From NCBI GenBank assembly GCA_000711775.1, contig ARYC01000461.1, forward strand, positions 62,001-126,000: DNA of 64,000 nt. Reading direction: 5' to 3'. A program made the position numbers and the translations under genes. Each line of letters starts with the position of its first letter. Position 1 is the first letter of the stretch. Origin of the DNA: Oxytricha trifallax. Lineage: Eukaryota; Ciliophora; Spirotrichea; Sporadotrichida; Oxytrichidae. This document shows, in pieces, positions 45,501-58,109 of this stretch. The notes beneath the pieces are model-generated. The model had not been told where the DNA came from and searched no databases. It worked only from the letters and a program-made list of their open reading frames with translations.

Positions 45501-46729
45501 TAAGATTACATTTACTATTGCTATTATTACTATTACGATTGTTACTAATTTATTTTGATTTACATATCAGCTTATTTCAAAAAAATCTTTATCACTTAAT
45601 TCTGATACTTTTCAAGATAAACTTTTCATGATAATGTATCTAGTTTAAAATACATACATAATAAGCAATAAGTTTGAATATTCATTCATTACTTTGCTTA
45701 TGTCTTAACAATGCATGTGAAAAATTTATGCATTTCTCTCTGCTATATAAAATATCCACGTTTTAATATTTTATCAAGCTAAATAATTGCCACATTTATA
45801 GCAATTAAGGAAATCTTAGCGATAATCTGAAAATCGATCATAATTATGATGGAAAAACAATCAACGCAGAAACCATTGTCAATTGAAACATGAAAAGAAA
45901 GTAATGAGTGAGTAAGCAGTTCTTGTAATGTTATTTACCACAACTATCCATTTAATGAATCAATGTTATTATTAAATTATAATTTACTTAGATATTTTCT
46001 AATTATATTATTTGTGATATTACTTACTAATTTGGACAAACTTTTAATTCCAGCGCCTGATGTAATTAATGTGAGGATATTTATTCTAAAATAAAATTAT
46101 GATAACTCCTTTATATCAACTTTTAACGCCAAAAAGCCATGAGTCAACCTTGGTTGTGGGGATAAAACTAGACCTAGCACTCATGTATCGGAGCATAGCT
46201 CAGGGATGAAATTGGAGTTACTTTAAATAATCAGAAGAATACATGGTTAAAGAAATGAAATTACAGGTTCAGAAATCAAACTAGATTAGTGATGAAAGAG
46301 ACATGTGAAACACTGTTCACCAGAGAAACAAGTATATATGAGCTTAACACAAAATTAAATATAAGAGTATAAAAAGAATATAAAAATTTGAAAGAATGAT
46401 TAATTTAACTACTTTTACATAAAATATTATTTATAAATCTGAGTAAACATAACTATATTTATTTCTCGACTATTAAAAATGTGCGATTTTAATTTTTATT
46501 TTATAATACAGGGAAACAGATGGGATTTCAATTACTAATATTTCTGTCAGATGATATTGCAGTCTCAAATTCTTGAAATCTATCTTGAAAAAACAAGCCA
46601 AGAACTTTGCTCAGGTGAAACTTCTCATTATATTATTGCAAGTTGTTAGTATGGCCAACACCTCCCTCTTGTCACCATAATAGAAAAACATAGGTGACAT
46701 GTATAGTATATAATACCTGAACTAACTCA
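45501..46729. other. Mostly AT-rich DNA, no firm gene
   Basis: A GC-richer island at 46125-46215 (around ACCTTGGTTGTGGGGATAAA) gives no sustained frame on either strand. Confidence 0.35.
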
Positions 46730-47930
46730 TCATGTCATCATTATCGCTTTTAGCTTGTATGATAATTTATGGGAGAGGCACCAAGCTTTTCTTCGAGAAG
46801 TTTCAGAATTCTCTCTATAAGATTCTATTTAAGTGTGCTACAAGTTACAATTTACATAGAATACCGCAGTTCCTCTTCTTAAGGTGTTGATATTGCTTTA
46901 TTCAAGTTTGCTTCTTTTGTTGATGGGGCCTCCATATGGATTTTATATTTATTGTAAAATCAGTGTTGCAATCAAAGGGTCTGATAGAATGGAAGTCTTG
47001 AAGATGCTGGTTCCATTATTTAAATCAGCATGAAAAATACAATGAGGCTGAGGTTATGAAACAGATAAAGGACCTGAGGCCTAGAAAATGAATCTTCCGT
47101 TTTTTTAGGTAAAATGTCATTTAGTCTCTTTCAAGAAAATAAATTACATTTCTTAATTATTGGAGTTAAGCATCATAAGTGAAACTTAATGTAAGCTGAG
47201 TTGTTTATTTGAATAATCTGCCTTCCTTTAATTGTCTTATGATTTCCGCTTAGCAGTAGCGGATGGACCTTGCTGAATTCTTAATAACACAACCAGGTTT
47301 CTTTTAGTGATAGACTACTTTCTAATTGATCTGCTGAGTATTCCTGAGTGATTCAATTACTGATGCAGGATTCATTAGTATTTTTACTAATATTATTTGT
47401 TATCATCTGAACGTTTTTCAGAATTAATCTTTGCTCCTTTAAAGTAATTGTAACAGCTTTAATATTATGAGTTCTGAAGGTCACTTGTACCTCAGAATAA
47501 TGAATTCAAGTCCAGTGACATTTTTATTTACCAGTCTTTGAGCTTGCTGTAAAATCTCTTAATAGAAGCGCAACTGTTTATTCTGCTTTTATAATTTACA
47601 AAACGTAATTAAATCTGCCTTGAATTACCCTGTTACTAATTACTATTCCCATCAAAGATGCCTTAAAATCTTAGGGAGTTGCCAAGAGTTAGCGAAATGA
47701 TTGCCACGTGTATAAGAGCAGGTGGGCCACAATTGAATTATGCGAAATTATTCATGCTAATCCAAGAGAATTGCCATATAACACTTATCTGTCAATGCCT
47801 TTTCCTTTTAATATACTAAGACTGCTATGGGATTGTTATCAAATTAATGAAATTTTTCAGGTGCAATGTCTACGAGAATACAAACTTCATAGTGTTGTAT
47901 TCAGGCTTTATAGATAACTAAGGTGAGGCT
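46730..47930 (-). CDS. Candidate gene, minus strand, unknown family
   Basis: Protein-like minus-strand text over 1.2 kb with raised GC. From upstream: FNCGPPALIHVAIISLTLGN, TVALLLRDFTASSKTGKQKC, IHYSEVQVTFRTHNIKAVTI, TLKEQRLILKNVQMITNNIS, ITQEYSADQLESSLSLKETW, then after a gap near 47100-47225, ASGPLSVSQPQPHCIFHADL, NNGTSIFKTSILSDPLIATL, IQNPYGGPINKRSKLEQSNI and NTLRRGTAVFYVNCNLQHTQ, ending TGA at 46730. TGA codons occur between some of these blocks and the frame changes at least twice, which may reflect internal eliminated sequences or decay. The plus-strand frame at 47708-47917 is a shadow. Confidence 0.42.
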
Positions 47931-47989
47931 TATTGAATAAGAAGTGGTCATTAAACATCTAGCGATCTCAATTGTATTTAGTGCCCCAT

Positions 47990-49570
47990 TTCTTAATTTA
48001 TATAAAAGTATTTGAAAAATAGGGAGAAGGTAAAATAATTTAAAATCCAAGGATATTAGAAACAAAGACATTATTAATTTAATCATCTGTGTATTTTAAA
48101 ACAATAGCACTTACTCTTATGATATTTAGGTATTCAAAGTGACTATTAAGCCATTAGTAATTGAAAACTTAATCTGTGAATTAGAGGTGAATGCACCATA
48201 ATCACAAGTAGTATTTTCTGCATATCAATATTCCCTCTGCTCGTTCGTTCATGTGATGTCTGAAATATACAATGTTTGCCTTTTGAATAGTAGTTGTTGT
48301 ATGGGTCCTAGGCACCCTCCTTGTGTGCTTCATGATAAGGGTTTCTGCCAGTTTCGAATTTAACGTTGAGTGGAAAGATAAGTCTGTACCATGTATACCT
48401 CTAGGCATTTTCCCTGCTTGTAGCATAGGTTTGAGCATCATCACGTAGTTTTCATCACGTGCTTCTTGAGGAACCATAGCTTGGAGTTGAAGTAGGACTA
48501 GGCGTGGGCACATTTATCATATTGCTTAATAAAGTCAGCTTGTCTTCACATTATCTTTTTAAAATTAAAGAATTTCAGTATTGTAGGAATACATTCAAAA
48601 TTGGGAAAATATAATTAATTAAATTTATAATAAATCAAAATAGTGGCAGTTAAAGTTGGCCAATTTGAACGATCTTGGGCTCATTCGATAGAGAATTCAA
48701 AATTAGCTGGACTTTGTTATTGGCGGTACTATTTTATCGCATCCCTGGAGCGAGATAACTCGACTTTAATGTGAGGGTATAATTTAATGAATTTAGATGA
48801 GTTTAATTAAAGTCGAGTTATCTCGCTCCAGGGATGCGATAAAATAGTACCGCCAATAATAAAGTCCAGCTAATTTTAAATTCTCTATCGAATGAGCCCA
48901 AGATCGTTCAAATTGGCCAACTTTAACTGCCACTATTTTGATTTATTATAAATTTAATTAATTATATTTTCCCAATTTTGAATGTATTCCTACAATATTG
49001 CAAACGAAGTAAGGGGCGGAAGTTTGACTGCGGGCTGCCTTTGGTACCACATGATTCTCCATCATAAATAGCAGGGAGATGGAATCTCCGACTCAGACAT
49101 CTATCCGAGGAGCCGAGATAATCGACGATCAAGTTTTTTATGGAGAATCACCCTATACCATTATTGAGCCTCCTGAGCACATTTCCTTGGTTCTTGTAGC
49201 GATGATTTTGATCAAATTAATCTTTAACCTGCAAATCTCATAAGCCATCTGCCCCTTTCCTCTCTGTACTGCCCGCTTTCCTGTATCTTGATGTCTAAGG
49301 CGCCGAGGTGGATTCTTCTACTATCTAGATGGTTTCAATACAGATGGAGTGCGCTTACCAATAAGGAGGCAGAGGAACCCTGAAGCAGTTTACCTTGAGC
49401 GCTGCACTGGTTGGCGTCTAACCAATGGATTTTGCACCCTTTCTGGCACTTCAGAGCTTCACTATAACTTCTTCTCATCAAAGGTAGCAGGGTCAGATGC
49501 CAAAAGAGTCGAAATTGATGTATGTTTAGGGAGCAGCGAATTCAAGACTTTCTATCACTACTACTCTTTC
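47990..49570 (+). repeat. Large inverted duplication, copy A
   Basis: Matches 52740-53880 in inverse orientation at about 70-80% identity, interrupted only by the 415-bp element at 48581. Landmarks in both: CCTCTGCTCGTTCGTTCATG, TAAGTCTGTACCATG-type and TGATCAAATTAATCTT words. Similarity stops near 49570, where the two genes take different 3' parts. Confidence 0.82.
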
Positions 49571-50090
49571 AGTCATTGCTCCCAAGTGTATTATTGCTGA
49601 ATAAGCACTCAAGACTATGGTTGGCAAGGGCTTGATTCCAAGTAATATTAGATTCAATAAACAATCTGTGAGATCAGTCGTTATCACTGCATACATTGGT
49701 GGATGGGCTTTAGGATGTCTAGGTATTAGTTGTAGCGCTATCTTCAACCCATTTTTATTGAACCAAGGAGTCCCTTCTTCTGTAGCCTCGTCAACTGGAA
49801 TGTATATTATTCACTTCTCAACTGTTGGTGCATGCGTCGTCTATAGTATTCAAGGACAGCTTCACTTCGCGTTTGGTAGTTGGATCGGTGGCTGGTCTGC
49901 TAGCCTCAGTAAGCGGTATGCACGCTCTAGATAACGTAGTAAAGTAATTCGGAAGACAATCACATTTAGTCATTGTATTGACAGGTGTAATCCACTTTTA
50001 ACCATCCTAGTGACAACATTCGGATACGTTGAAATTCATGGCTATTTCTTGAGAAACCCAGGCTATAGCATGTGGGATATCTGTTCTTAC
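48150..50090 (+). pseudogene. YHYH-like / TauE-SafE-like membrane protein gene, copy A
   Basis: Reading 5' to 3': a hydrophobic segment IVVVVWVLGTLLVCFMIRVS (about 48290-48350), LGVEVGLGVGTFIILLNKVS, the inserted 415-bp element, a region ending FKTFYHYYSFSHC (YHYH-type motif), then TTLSVIAPKCIIAEQALKTM and a TauE/SafE-like half: YIGGWALGCLGISCSAIFNP, FLLNQGVPSSVASSTGMYII, HFSTVGACVVYSIQGQL. After frame changes near 49900 and 49995 come LVIVLTGVIH and LLTILVTTFGYVEIHG, stop near 50088. TauE/SafE proteins are multi-span anion exporters. Several frame changes and the insertion make this copy unlikely to work as it stands. Confidence 0.58.
48581..48995. mobile_element. TTGTAGG-family short inverted-repeat element, intact
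   Basis: 415 bp, almost entirely two inverse arms of about 195 bp (TTGTAGGAATACATTC ... GAATGTATTCCTACAA) around a 25-bp centre, with TA on each side (48579-48580, 48996-48997). Removing it and one TA gives TTTCAGTATTGCAAACGA, which is exactly the sequence of the empty site in the paralogue (minus strand, about 53285). Arms match the terminal repeats of the 2.0-kb element at 24916-26931. No coding capacity. Confidence 0.93.
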
Positions 50091-50099
50091 TGCTGAAGT

Positions 50100-52329
50100 G
50101 ATCATGCACTTATTATAATAATGTTGAAGAACTAATCGATAAAATCAAAACTTATTTAACTTGGCTTAATTTGTATTAGATTTTCATTCTCCCTATTTTT
50201 CACATACATTTATTATGAATATGAAGTTTTTAAATTGTAATCTTGTTACTAAAATAATAAAAATTCAAAAAGATTAAATTCAATACTTCAATTGACCTTA
50301 GTGCTTGGCTTATTATAGGTAAGTCTATATTTAACAAGATTTTTTATGAATTAATCATTCTTCCTATTTTTTATATTTTTCTGCAAAAATTATAAATTAC
50401 ATTATAAATATTAATTCATAGTTCATAATTCAAGCTGTTAAATCTTTTCTTTACACATTCTCCTATTGATTAACTTATATTATAATTAGTCTAAATAATT
50501 TTCTATTATAACTTATATTCATTTTGTAATTATTCCAATTTTATTAATATTAAGTAAACTAATTCATTATCATATGCATGAAAAGGTAAAGCTAAAAATG
50601 TATGTAAATGTCACAGCACTTTGGTTAGAATATTACCACATCTAAACTTATTTAATTTAACTAGGTATTTAAATTTGGTTGTTTAAATGTCGAATACAAT
50701 GATAATATGGTAGCAGAAATATAAAATTAAATCTACTTTAAATGTAATAAGTTTGCATATTGGATTTGATGGCAGTTATCATCAGACATCATTCGTTTCT
50801 AATTAAGTTTTTAGAAATTTTTCTTTAAATTATCATCTCAAATTTGTTTAATTTTGATTTAGTCAAGCTGATCAACTGATAGTAAAGTTAAGAAATTTTT
50901 CTTAATCAGATTTTAATTTAGTATTTGACTATAAATTTTATTTGTAAAACTGACTTATTTGGATTATATCTAGCTATTTCAAAATATGAAGCATTCCAAC
51001 TATTCTTTTAAATTTTTATAAAATGAAATAAAATAAATGTTACAAGATTATGAGTTATTACGTTAAACAATTATGAGTTGAAATTATAAAAACTTTAAGA
51101 GATGTAATTTTAGTTTATAATGTCATTTTATGAAAGTGAGAATATGTTTTTCTATTTTTAGTTGCAATTTGGACTTGATCAAGCAAGAGAATCAATCAAA
51201 CCTTTTCATAAATATTTACATGAAAATCTAATCCATTAATCTCAGTCAAAAGTTAGTCTAACTGGCTTTAAATATTGAATTTATTGAGATGCGTAGTATT
51301 GTAAGTCTAAAAAATTCTTAAAAAATTATAGCATAATTATATTTAGGTCATTCAAATTTGTAGAAAATTAAGTTTTATTTAAATTCATAGAAATCAACAA
51401 TCAGATATCAAAAGTGTTAACAATATTATAATATTTAAAAGTAAAATTAAGTTTCATGATTCAATCTATAATATAGAGTAAATAATAAATAAAAAACATG
51501 TTAATATTCCTTTTATTTAAAACCCCAAGAGTATTATATTTACAAAAATGATTGGTTAAAAGGAAACTTCAGAAAAAAAAGAGAAATATAAATTACTCTA
51601 AACTCATTAACCATTACTAATTAAAAACTAAAAATATCAAATAATAAATTATTTTATCATTTTTGTGTTTTCATAGGGATGATCTCTCTCCCTTCATCAA
51701 TCTAAGTTTTAAGCATTTTTTAATAATGTTTTAAGTATTTATATTTGATATTTATGACTTTGAATATTTCATTTGTACAATTTAATTACTAATTTTTGCT
51801 TTTTAATAGGGAATTATCTAAAATATTTTAAGAGTATCCTATATTATATTAAGGAGTTTTTAGATATATTTAAACTTAGATTATGAGATTTTCTCAAAAT
51901 TATTATGAAATTCTTCATGTGCTATTATAAAAAATTAATAATCTCTAAAATTATTATTAAAATATTTAAAGTGACTAATGTTAATCACAGTGATCTAAGA
52001 ATATAAAAGTGTGTGTAATAGTGATTATTTATTATTCGAACTTTTATACCACTTTTTAAATGAATAAATTAATAAAATTTTTAAATAAAACCCCATTGAA
52101 TGAATTGAAAAAGGTGACAAAAGGTAACATTAAATCTTTAAAATATCAATAATTAGCAAAATAAATGATAGATGTTTATTATAATATGATAAAGAAAACA
52201 ACTAACTCTAACAATTAATAGTGAAAATAGATACTCCCAAACTAACTGAAACTAATCAACCCTGCTATATCAATGAGCGATACTGAATCAAATCATTAAG
52301 CTCACAGCTCTAAATGGCGACCTCCCTAA
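50100..52329. other. AT-rich spacer between inverted paralogues, no gene seen
   Basis: AT-rich throughout; nothing recognisable. Confidence 0.45.
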
Positions 52330-53740
52330 GACACTAATCTAATCCAGGATGATAAGAAATACACGACCAGTACTAATGGCTTCTAGTAGTGGCACAGTGG
52401 GCCAGTAATATCTCCGGGGATTCCTGCAGGCATGGGTGCAGTGTAAGAGGGGGGTGGAGCCATTGACGTATTTGCCATTTACTGTAACACCATTACAACC
52501 ATGAACATCACATGGCTGCCATATAACACCAGTGGCTTTGTATGATCCAACATTCTTGTGATCGTCTCTTGCAATACCTTCAATACTTGTGACTCTGTGG
52601 GCATTTGGGAGGATGGTGTTAGCGTATGTCAAGTAGTCCTTAGTGCATTGGGTGTTAGAAGAGCATGATGTAGCAACTCCATTTGCGCTGAGACTGTTGG
52701 TATAAGCACAGGGACTGAATGAGTAGTAGTGATAGAAAGTCTAATATTCGCTGCTTCCTAAACATTAATCAACTTCTACTCTCTTGGTATCTGAGACTAC
52801 TCTCATTGGTGCTAAGATGTCGTATAAGTGCTCTGAAGTGCCAGAGTGGATGGGAACCCCATTGGTTGAGACGCCAACGAGTGCAGCGCGTACGGTATTC
52901 TACATTAAGATTCCTCTTCTCCCCTATTAGTAAGAGCACTCCATCTTAATTGAATTCCTTAGTATAGTGGAGGAATCCGCAATAGCGTCCAGCACAGCAA
53001 GATAGAGGAAAAGGCTTTGGGCAGAGAGGAAAAGGCTATTAGGATTGGGAGATTCGCAGGTTTAAGATTAATTTGATCAGCATCATCGTTACCATTACCA
53101 AGAAAATGTGCTCCAAAGCGCTCGCTTAATGCCATAGGGTGGTCCACAAATGAAGATGCTTAGATATCTCGGCCCCTGGAGTAGATGTCTGATTCGGAGA
53201 CTCCATTTCCGCACATCAAAATATGTAGAATCATGTAGTGCCCCAGCCAGCCCCTCAACTGAAAAATTCTTTTTTGCTATCGTTTGCAATACTGAAACCC
53301 CTGAATTCCAAAAGGATAATGCCATGACAAGTTGAGCCGTTAAAGCAATGTGATGAGTGTACTCAAGACTAGACCTGAAGCCACTCCCAGCAATGGTTCC
53401 TTAAGAAGCTCTCGATGACAACGACAAGATGGTACTTTAAGCTATACTACAAGAGACTCAGGGATGAACAGAGCAAGGAGAATGCCTAGAGCAAGACATG
53501 GTACAGACTTCTCTTCCCTCTCAGCGCTAAATACTACACTGATAGAAACCCTTGTCATGGAACTCACAAGCAGAATGTTTACAACCCATACAGCACCTAC
53601 AATTCAAGAGGCAAACATAGAACACTTTAGACATCACATGAACGAACGAGCAGAGGGAATATTAATATTCCAAACAGTATTACTTGTGATTATGCTGCAT
53701 TTACCACTAACTACATTCACGGCTTAAGCTTGCAATTGAT
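52330..53740 (-). CDS. YHYH-domain-like secreted/membrane protein gene, copy B
   Basis: Minus strand. The hydrophobic segment IVGAVWVVNILLVSSMTRVS (about 53600) corresponds to that of copy A. From about 53060 one frame runs about 240 codons to TGA at 52339 with TAA/TAG as Gln: LFLYLAVLDAIADSSTILRN, AALVGVSTNGVPIHSGTSEH, RVEVDQCLGSSEYQTFYHYY, SFSPCAYTNSLSANGVATSC, NVGSYKATGVIWQPCDVHGC. NGVPI...YDI followed by C...FYHYYSFSPC fits YHYH-domain proteins. The Cys-rich C-terminus is extracellular-like. The 5' half changes frame several times (a Cys-rich alternative, CRCCMGCKHSACEFHDKGFY, is readable near 53560). It lacks the TauE-like part of copy A. Confidence 0.58.
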
Positions 53741-53880
53741 AATGACTTATTAATCACTTTGAAGACCTATATCTCATAAGAGTAAGTGATATTGTTTCGA
53801 GATACACAGATGAGTAATTTAATAATGTTTTTGTTCCTAATATCCTTGCATTTTAAATTATTTTGCCTTCTCCCTATTCT
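52740..53880 (-). repeat. Large inverted duplication, copy B
   Basis: Partner of 47990-49570. It keeps the empty site for the 415-bp element. Confidence 0.82.
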
Positions 53881-55040
53881 TCAAATTCTTTTAATTAATA
53901 TTGTTAAATCTTTATTTATTAAAATTTTACAAATAACCCTTATACAAATAATTTAACTCATTTATAAAATTATCATTTTATATAATTTTTTTTTAAAAAT
54001 AATAAATAAATGAATAACATAATATGAAAATAAATATCATGATTGTATTCTCAAATATTTCAACAATAGAATAGCGTATAATCTAAAAAGTATTAGTATT
54101 TACAAATATTTGTATTGAAGAGATATAATCCTCTAAAAATATTCAGATGAATTATATATATTATAAATACACAATTATTTTAATAACAAACTTAGTTTAT
54201 GTTTTGTATCACATCACTAACCTAAAAGTAGTGGAAACATATTCAACTTTTTATCTAACATATAATCAAAGATTAAAATAATATTGCTGTTCTGTCAGAC
54301 TATCATGCAAAAAATTGAAATATATATATGAATTATTGAGTTTAAGACTTATTAATTATCATAAACAATAAAACTTATTTAACAAAGGCTACGTAATTAG
54401 CCACTAACAGTCTTCAAAATAAGAGAACCTTGAACTTGGAAAACAATATCTATCACGAAAAAACAAATGTTATTAATTAATTATTTAGTTTTTACAATTT
54501 CCCTTTATTGGAGAATATTTTTTTCCATTCTCATTAAGTTTAATTTATCTTCACTCAAGATGAAAGCTTTACACTAATTTAACTTTAGTTAAATAGAAAT
54601 TTATTATCGTGTTACTTTCATAAGTTTAAGGATAATAATATAAAAGAAGATCTTTTAAGTTAATTATTTAGATTATTATTCTTCAAATATTTACAAGATA
54701 CTATAATAATAAATAATTTTTAAATATGAGAAATATTATTATTTTTCTATTTTATACTGCTTTATTTAATATTTTGAAAATATATAAGCTACTGATATGT
54801 TATACTAATGAAATATCTCTTTTAGGATCTCGAAGAACAAGAATTGTTGCATTCATTGTCTGCTATGTAAACTATAATTATCCCAGACAATTTCTTTATA
54901 TAACTGTACAATGAAATTAACTAACAAAATATCAATCTGTAATTTAGACAAAGTCTATCAAGAATCTTAGGTTACATAGAAGTGAATTATAATAATTGTT
55001 TATTGATAGGGATTTAATAAAAAGCCTTAACAAAATTTTA
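53881..55040. other. AT-rich DNA, no gene seen
   Basis: No gene or repeat seen. Confidence 0.4.
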
Positions 55041-55044
55041 ATTC

Positions 55045-55155
55045 CAGCACAGCTAGTCTAAATCTTTCAACAACTTTAATGTGAACAGCAACAAGATCAA
55101 CAAGCTTAAGAGGAAGGGTGGAGTGACTTCAGCAGAAATTATCAAGTAATTTTTA
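55045..55155 (+). CDS. Short coding-like segment (possible exon or MDS)
   Basis: After TTTTAATTCCAG, which looks like an intron 3' end, the frame reads HSQSKSFNNFNVNSNKINKL, KRKGGVTSAEIIKQ with C-ending codons (AAC, AGC, ATC) unlike the flanks. About 110 bp. No neighbouring exon was identified. Could be a small macronuclear-destined segment of a scrambled or split gene. Confidence 0.42.
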
Positions 55156-55159
55156 ATTA

Positions 55160-57300
55160 TTTAAAAAAAATAATAATAAACATAAAAGTAATATTTTGAA
55201 ATGTAATTATCCTTTTTTGCTTATTTTCTTGTATCAAACTGCCGATAATCAGATTGAATATTCTTAAAAATATGGACATTTTTATATGAAATAATAATAT
55301 TTATTATTTCCTATAATAATTGAATATCAGAAGCATTTAATACTTAAATAAGATAGTACGATTAAATTTGCTAATTATTTTTAAATAAAAAAATAAGAAC
55401 AAAACAAATAAAATTATTGATAATGATAAATCAAAATTAAAAATTATTGAATTTTTTAAGTTGTAATTATAATATAAATAATTCTTTTAAATTTATATAC
55501 CATTCTAAATTCTAATTTGATAAATATGTCGTTAATATGAGCACAAGACAATATAAAAATAATTACAGCAAGGTCATGTCATTGTGATTATACTATTGAT
55601 ATTTTTTAAAAAAATCCTAAAGTTCAAATTTTTTCCTAAATAGTTCAATTTTTATCTCAAATTTCTTACATATAATTCAGTATTCTTTTAAAAATAAGAG
55701 AGGATTAATAAAGTTCATAATTGTAAATTAATAATATATCAATAAAATTTATAAAAACTAATAATTATGTCAACAATAAACAGAGTATTCGGCTGCTAAA
55801 ACAACCATAAAAGAAATACAGAAAAGCTTAATAAAAAATAATAAAGGAAGTCTTTATTGCATCTCCTCTAAATAAGCCTTTTGATTATTTTTAAAAAAAG
55901 AGCGCATTAATAAAAAGAATCAATGTTTATGAATTATTCCAAAATTATATTATCTTATTTCACGATTGAGTATTATATTAAATACTAGTCAAGTCCATAG
56001 TCTCGGAATATTTCAGTTAAAGAAGTTTATTATCATACGAGACATGATAGAGCTAATCTTATAATTTAACAATCTATGAAAAATGAAGTATATTGAGAAA
56101 GGAGTTATTGATTTTTGTTTCTTATTACCTTTATTTATGAATAAAAGACTCATCTCGCAGCTTTATCCATTAAGAAGATCTTATTCTGTGAAACCCCATC
56201 AAGCAATTCCTTGGTTTTTCAATTACAGAAACACACCAACCTTCATGTCTACAATTAAATTCGAGATAAAATCATTCTAAACATAAAATTGATCACCTAA
56301 AGGACGTAATTAATTGATAGTTTAACTCCTCCAACCCACACTCAACGGAGACTCGATAATTGCATTCTTAAATGAGGATTTATGTATATTGAATGTAATA
56401 ATAAAATTAAAAAATATATCATAAATTAAATCAGAGAGAAAAGAGTTTTCCCTCGTCAAGAACTCAATCATACTAGTTAATTCTCATAAAGATCTTATTT
56501 TTAATTGCTTTTTAATGAAATAAAAAACTCAAGTCTAAATAGTCAGTAATTTGTAAATTTAAAAATTAGTATTAATCATTCTGATGTTATTCAATAATTA
56601 AATTTAAAAGTTAGGTAATTTTAATGTATTCAAACTATGCATAAAATTATCTAAGTTTATATTTTATTCCTTAAAATTTGCATATTGCCTAATTTTTCTT
56701 ATAATTTATTTCTAAGGATCTTTTTTATAGGATAATTAATCGGAGTTCCTTAACTTATGAATAATATTTTGAATTAAAAATATAAATAATAATTTAAATT
56801 TTTTATAATTTAATATAATATTATGATCTAAATATATATGTGGTACATACTAAGCAGTAAAATAAAAAATATAAGAGAATTTAATGAGAAAAAGTATGTA
56901 TTAAATAAGAAAAAGAATAAACTTTAAATTGTACTCATTTACTTTTTTTCTTTATTTGCTTATATAAATGAAATAAATGTCATGAATAAATAATTTAAAA
57001 TATATTGATAATAATCACTCGAGTAAGATTTCAGATATTTTTTATATTAAAAAAATAAAGAATTTAAATTTGTTAATTAGAAAGAAAAAATTAAATTAGA
57101 TTGTAAAAATATTAGATATTGATCAGAAATCAGGCTATGATAAAGAATTATTTATTTGAAAAATTTGGTAAACTACGATTTTGAAATTATTGCCATTAAA
57201 GATATTTAAGTGATCATATTTAAATGTAGTCATAGATACTTCTGTATTCAGATTCACTATAGGTTTAAAAAATTTGAACGTAATGACACAACCAAGCATT
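55160..57300. other. AT-rich DNA, one weak ORF
   Basis: At 56083-56280 a 65-codon plus-strand frame ends PLRRSYSVKPHQAIPWFFNY, RNTPTFMSTIKFEIKSF; it is protein-like but short and without relatives. Nothing else seen. Confidence 0.35.
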
Positions 57301-58109
57301 AAAGCGAATCTAGTATTTTAAGAGTAATAATGTAAATCAAATGCAAAATTTATCTTAAAAAAGCATGAATATGGAGTCTTATTCTGCCTTAATTCCACAT
57401 TCTTCCTCTTTAAAGTGACCTTAGTTATCTTTTCTCAATGTCATTGAAACTTCGAAAAATATTAGCTATTAGCTTCTGATCTTCATGGCGTCAATAATAT
57501 CACAACTAAAGATGCTGTTGCTAAAACCGTGTCTACCTCTGTCCAGAATACTGTTAAGCTGGAGATCGCTTTGAGAGAGGTGGGTCCACCATGTTTAGCC
57601 AAAATTTTGAAAATTAGAGATGTTTAATAAATTAAATTTAACACGGTCTTAATTAATAAGTATAAGATTATAATTAATTAAGACATCTCTGATCACTTTT
57701 CTTTATAAATTATACCTATTAGTAGAAACTTTAATTTCTAATCATTAAAACTTAAATAGTTTTAATTTTTTTAATTTAATTTATTAAACATCTCTAATTT
57801 TCAAAATTTTGGCTAAACATGGTGGACCCACCTCTCTCAAAGCGATCTCCAGCTGACAGTATTCTGGACAGAGGTGGACGCGGTTTCAGCAACAACACCT
57901 TCAGTTGAGATATTATTGACGCCAAGAAGATCAGAAGCTGGTAGCTAATATTTTTCGAAGTTTCAATGACATTGAGAAAAGATAACTAAGGTCACTTTAA
58001 AGAGGAAGAATGTGGAATTAAGGCAGAATAAGACTCCATATTCATGCTTTTTTAAGATAAATTTTGCATTTGATTTACATTATTACTCTTAAAATACTAG
58101 ATTCGCTTT
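57301..58109. repeat. Fold-back repeat 3 with coding-like arms
   Basis: Arms of about 330 bp (57301-57635 and 57780-58109) in inverse orientation around an AT-rich centre of about 145 bp. Identity is over 90%: AAAGCGAATCTAGTATTTTA at the left end, its inverse at the right end, and GGTGGGTCCACCATGTTTAG in the arms. The arm sequence looks coding in one sense (see 57471). Confidence 0.9.
57471..57628 (+). CDS. Coding-like segment in left arm of fold-back 3
   Basis: Frame reads LASDLHGVNNITTKDAVAKT, VSTSVQNTVKLEIALREVGP, PCLAKILKIRDV, with GC well above the flanks. The right arm has the same text (ASDLLGVNNISTEGVVAETA, STSVQNTV) but loses one or two bases at CTGTCAGCTGG, breaking the frame, and shows amino-acid changes. 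No family is recognised. It could be a duplicated macronuclear-destined segment. Confidence 0.42.

Noticed and set aside
48202..48513. 103-codon minus-strand ORF, with an 87-codon counterpart at 53464-53727
   Set aside because: Both are antisense to the paralogous gene pair. They are conserved with each other only because the duplicated DNA is, and the sense strand gives matching hydrophobic segments.
49526..49747. 73-codon minus-strand ORF
   Set aside because: Shadow of the TauE/SafE-like frame on the plus strand.
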